In this document: positions 63,983 through 64,000 of the stretch, in pieces
Layout of the letters: each line of letters starts with the position of its first letter
Numbering within the stretch: position 1 is the stretch's first letter
Assembly: GCA_023954855.1 (NCBI GenBank)
Contig: JAGSGY010000009.1
Location: 45,476 to 109,475, forward strand
Reading direction: 5' to 3'
Length of the DNA stretch: 64,000 nt
Origin: Pseudomonadota bacterium
GTDB lineage: Bacteria > Myxococcota_A > UBA796 > GCA-2862545
Made by a program: the position numbers and the translations under genes
Notes under the pieces: generated by a model
Seen by the model: the letters and a program-made list of their open reading frames with translations, nothing else
What the model was told of the DNA's origin: nothing
Database searches by the model: none

Positions 63983-64000
63983 GCTCGGACGATCACCCGA

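Overview
The window is GC-rich, densely packed bacterial DNA. I read it as a Myxococcota-like (former deltaproteobacterial) chromosome. Many secreted lipoproteins carry Asp/Ala/Thr linkers and MopE-type Asp-rich metal-binding motifs. One serine protease ends in a MYXO-CTERM-like tail (Cys pair, hydrophobic stretch, Arg cluster). The F0 b subunit has a signal peptide with a His-rich extension. The lineage is inferred from these traits only; no rRNA or tRNA gene is visible. There are no insertion sequences, integrases, phage genes or CRISPR arrays, so this looks like stable core and lineage-specific chromosome.

Layout. 1-2521: lipoproteins, a Cys-cluster protein and a retropepsin-like protease. 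2687-9932: a complete System I cytochrome c maturation operon, ccmABCDEFGHI, with every junction overlapping. 9964-15175: secreted or membrane proteins of unknown function and a lipoprotein exo/endonuclease-fold protein. 15240-17474: glutaminyl-tRNA synthetase with a YqeY-like tail. 17529-21253: low-complexity secreted proteins and lipoproteins, including a tandemly duplicated two-gene module. 21319-26218: clpS-clpA, a membrane-anchored EEP protein and a Cys-cluster protein. 26300-36495: pyrophosphatase, a GT-C-like membrane protein, a MORN-like repeat protein, fdhD, a short-chain dehydrogenase, an AsmA-like protein and a K+ channel. 36500-45931: recQ, the S1 protease, an ABC exporter pair and two TerB-like proteins. 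46124-52368: ATP synthase genes b', b, delta, alpha, gamma, beta, epsilon (a and c are elsewhere), ending at a good hairpin terminator. 52452-61396: a four-gene minus-strand operon of two large GT-C-type membrane proteins, a lipoprotein and a sulfatase-superfamily lipoprotein. It is divergent from a sugar nucleotidyltransferase plus manA (61440-63982).

How the genes work together. The ccm operon supplies holo-cytochromes c and the atp operon uses the resulting proton gradient. clpS/clpA form an N-degron adaptor and unfoldase pair. The right-hand block looks like a cell-surface glycan or phospho-decoration system: manA and the nucleotidyltransferase would feed activated sugar, the GT-C proteins would transfer it outside the membrane, and two lipoproteins sharing a repeated beta-type module would bind or trim it.

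The most unusual observations are: (i) a signal-peptide protein with a conserved C-terminal two-helix module, followed immediately by a lipoprotein gene, occurring three times; (ii) a repeated 'GW...W' module shared by three proteins of the 52-61 kb operon; (iii) a His/Asp tandem-repeat extension on ATP synthase b; (iv) ccmA apparently starting at a non-standard ATC codon; (v) -10-like boxes exactly 6 nt upstream of start codons that lack Shine-Dalgarno sequences, suggesting leaderless mRNAs; (vi) convergent genes whose stop codons overlap in CTAG or similar palindromes. All calls come from reading the sequence alone; no database search was run.
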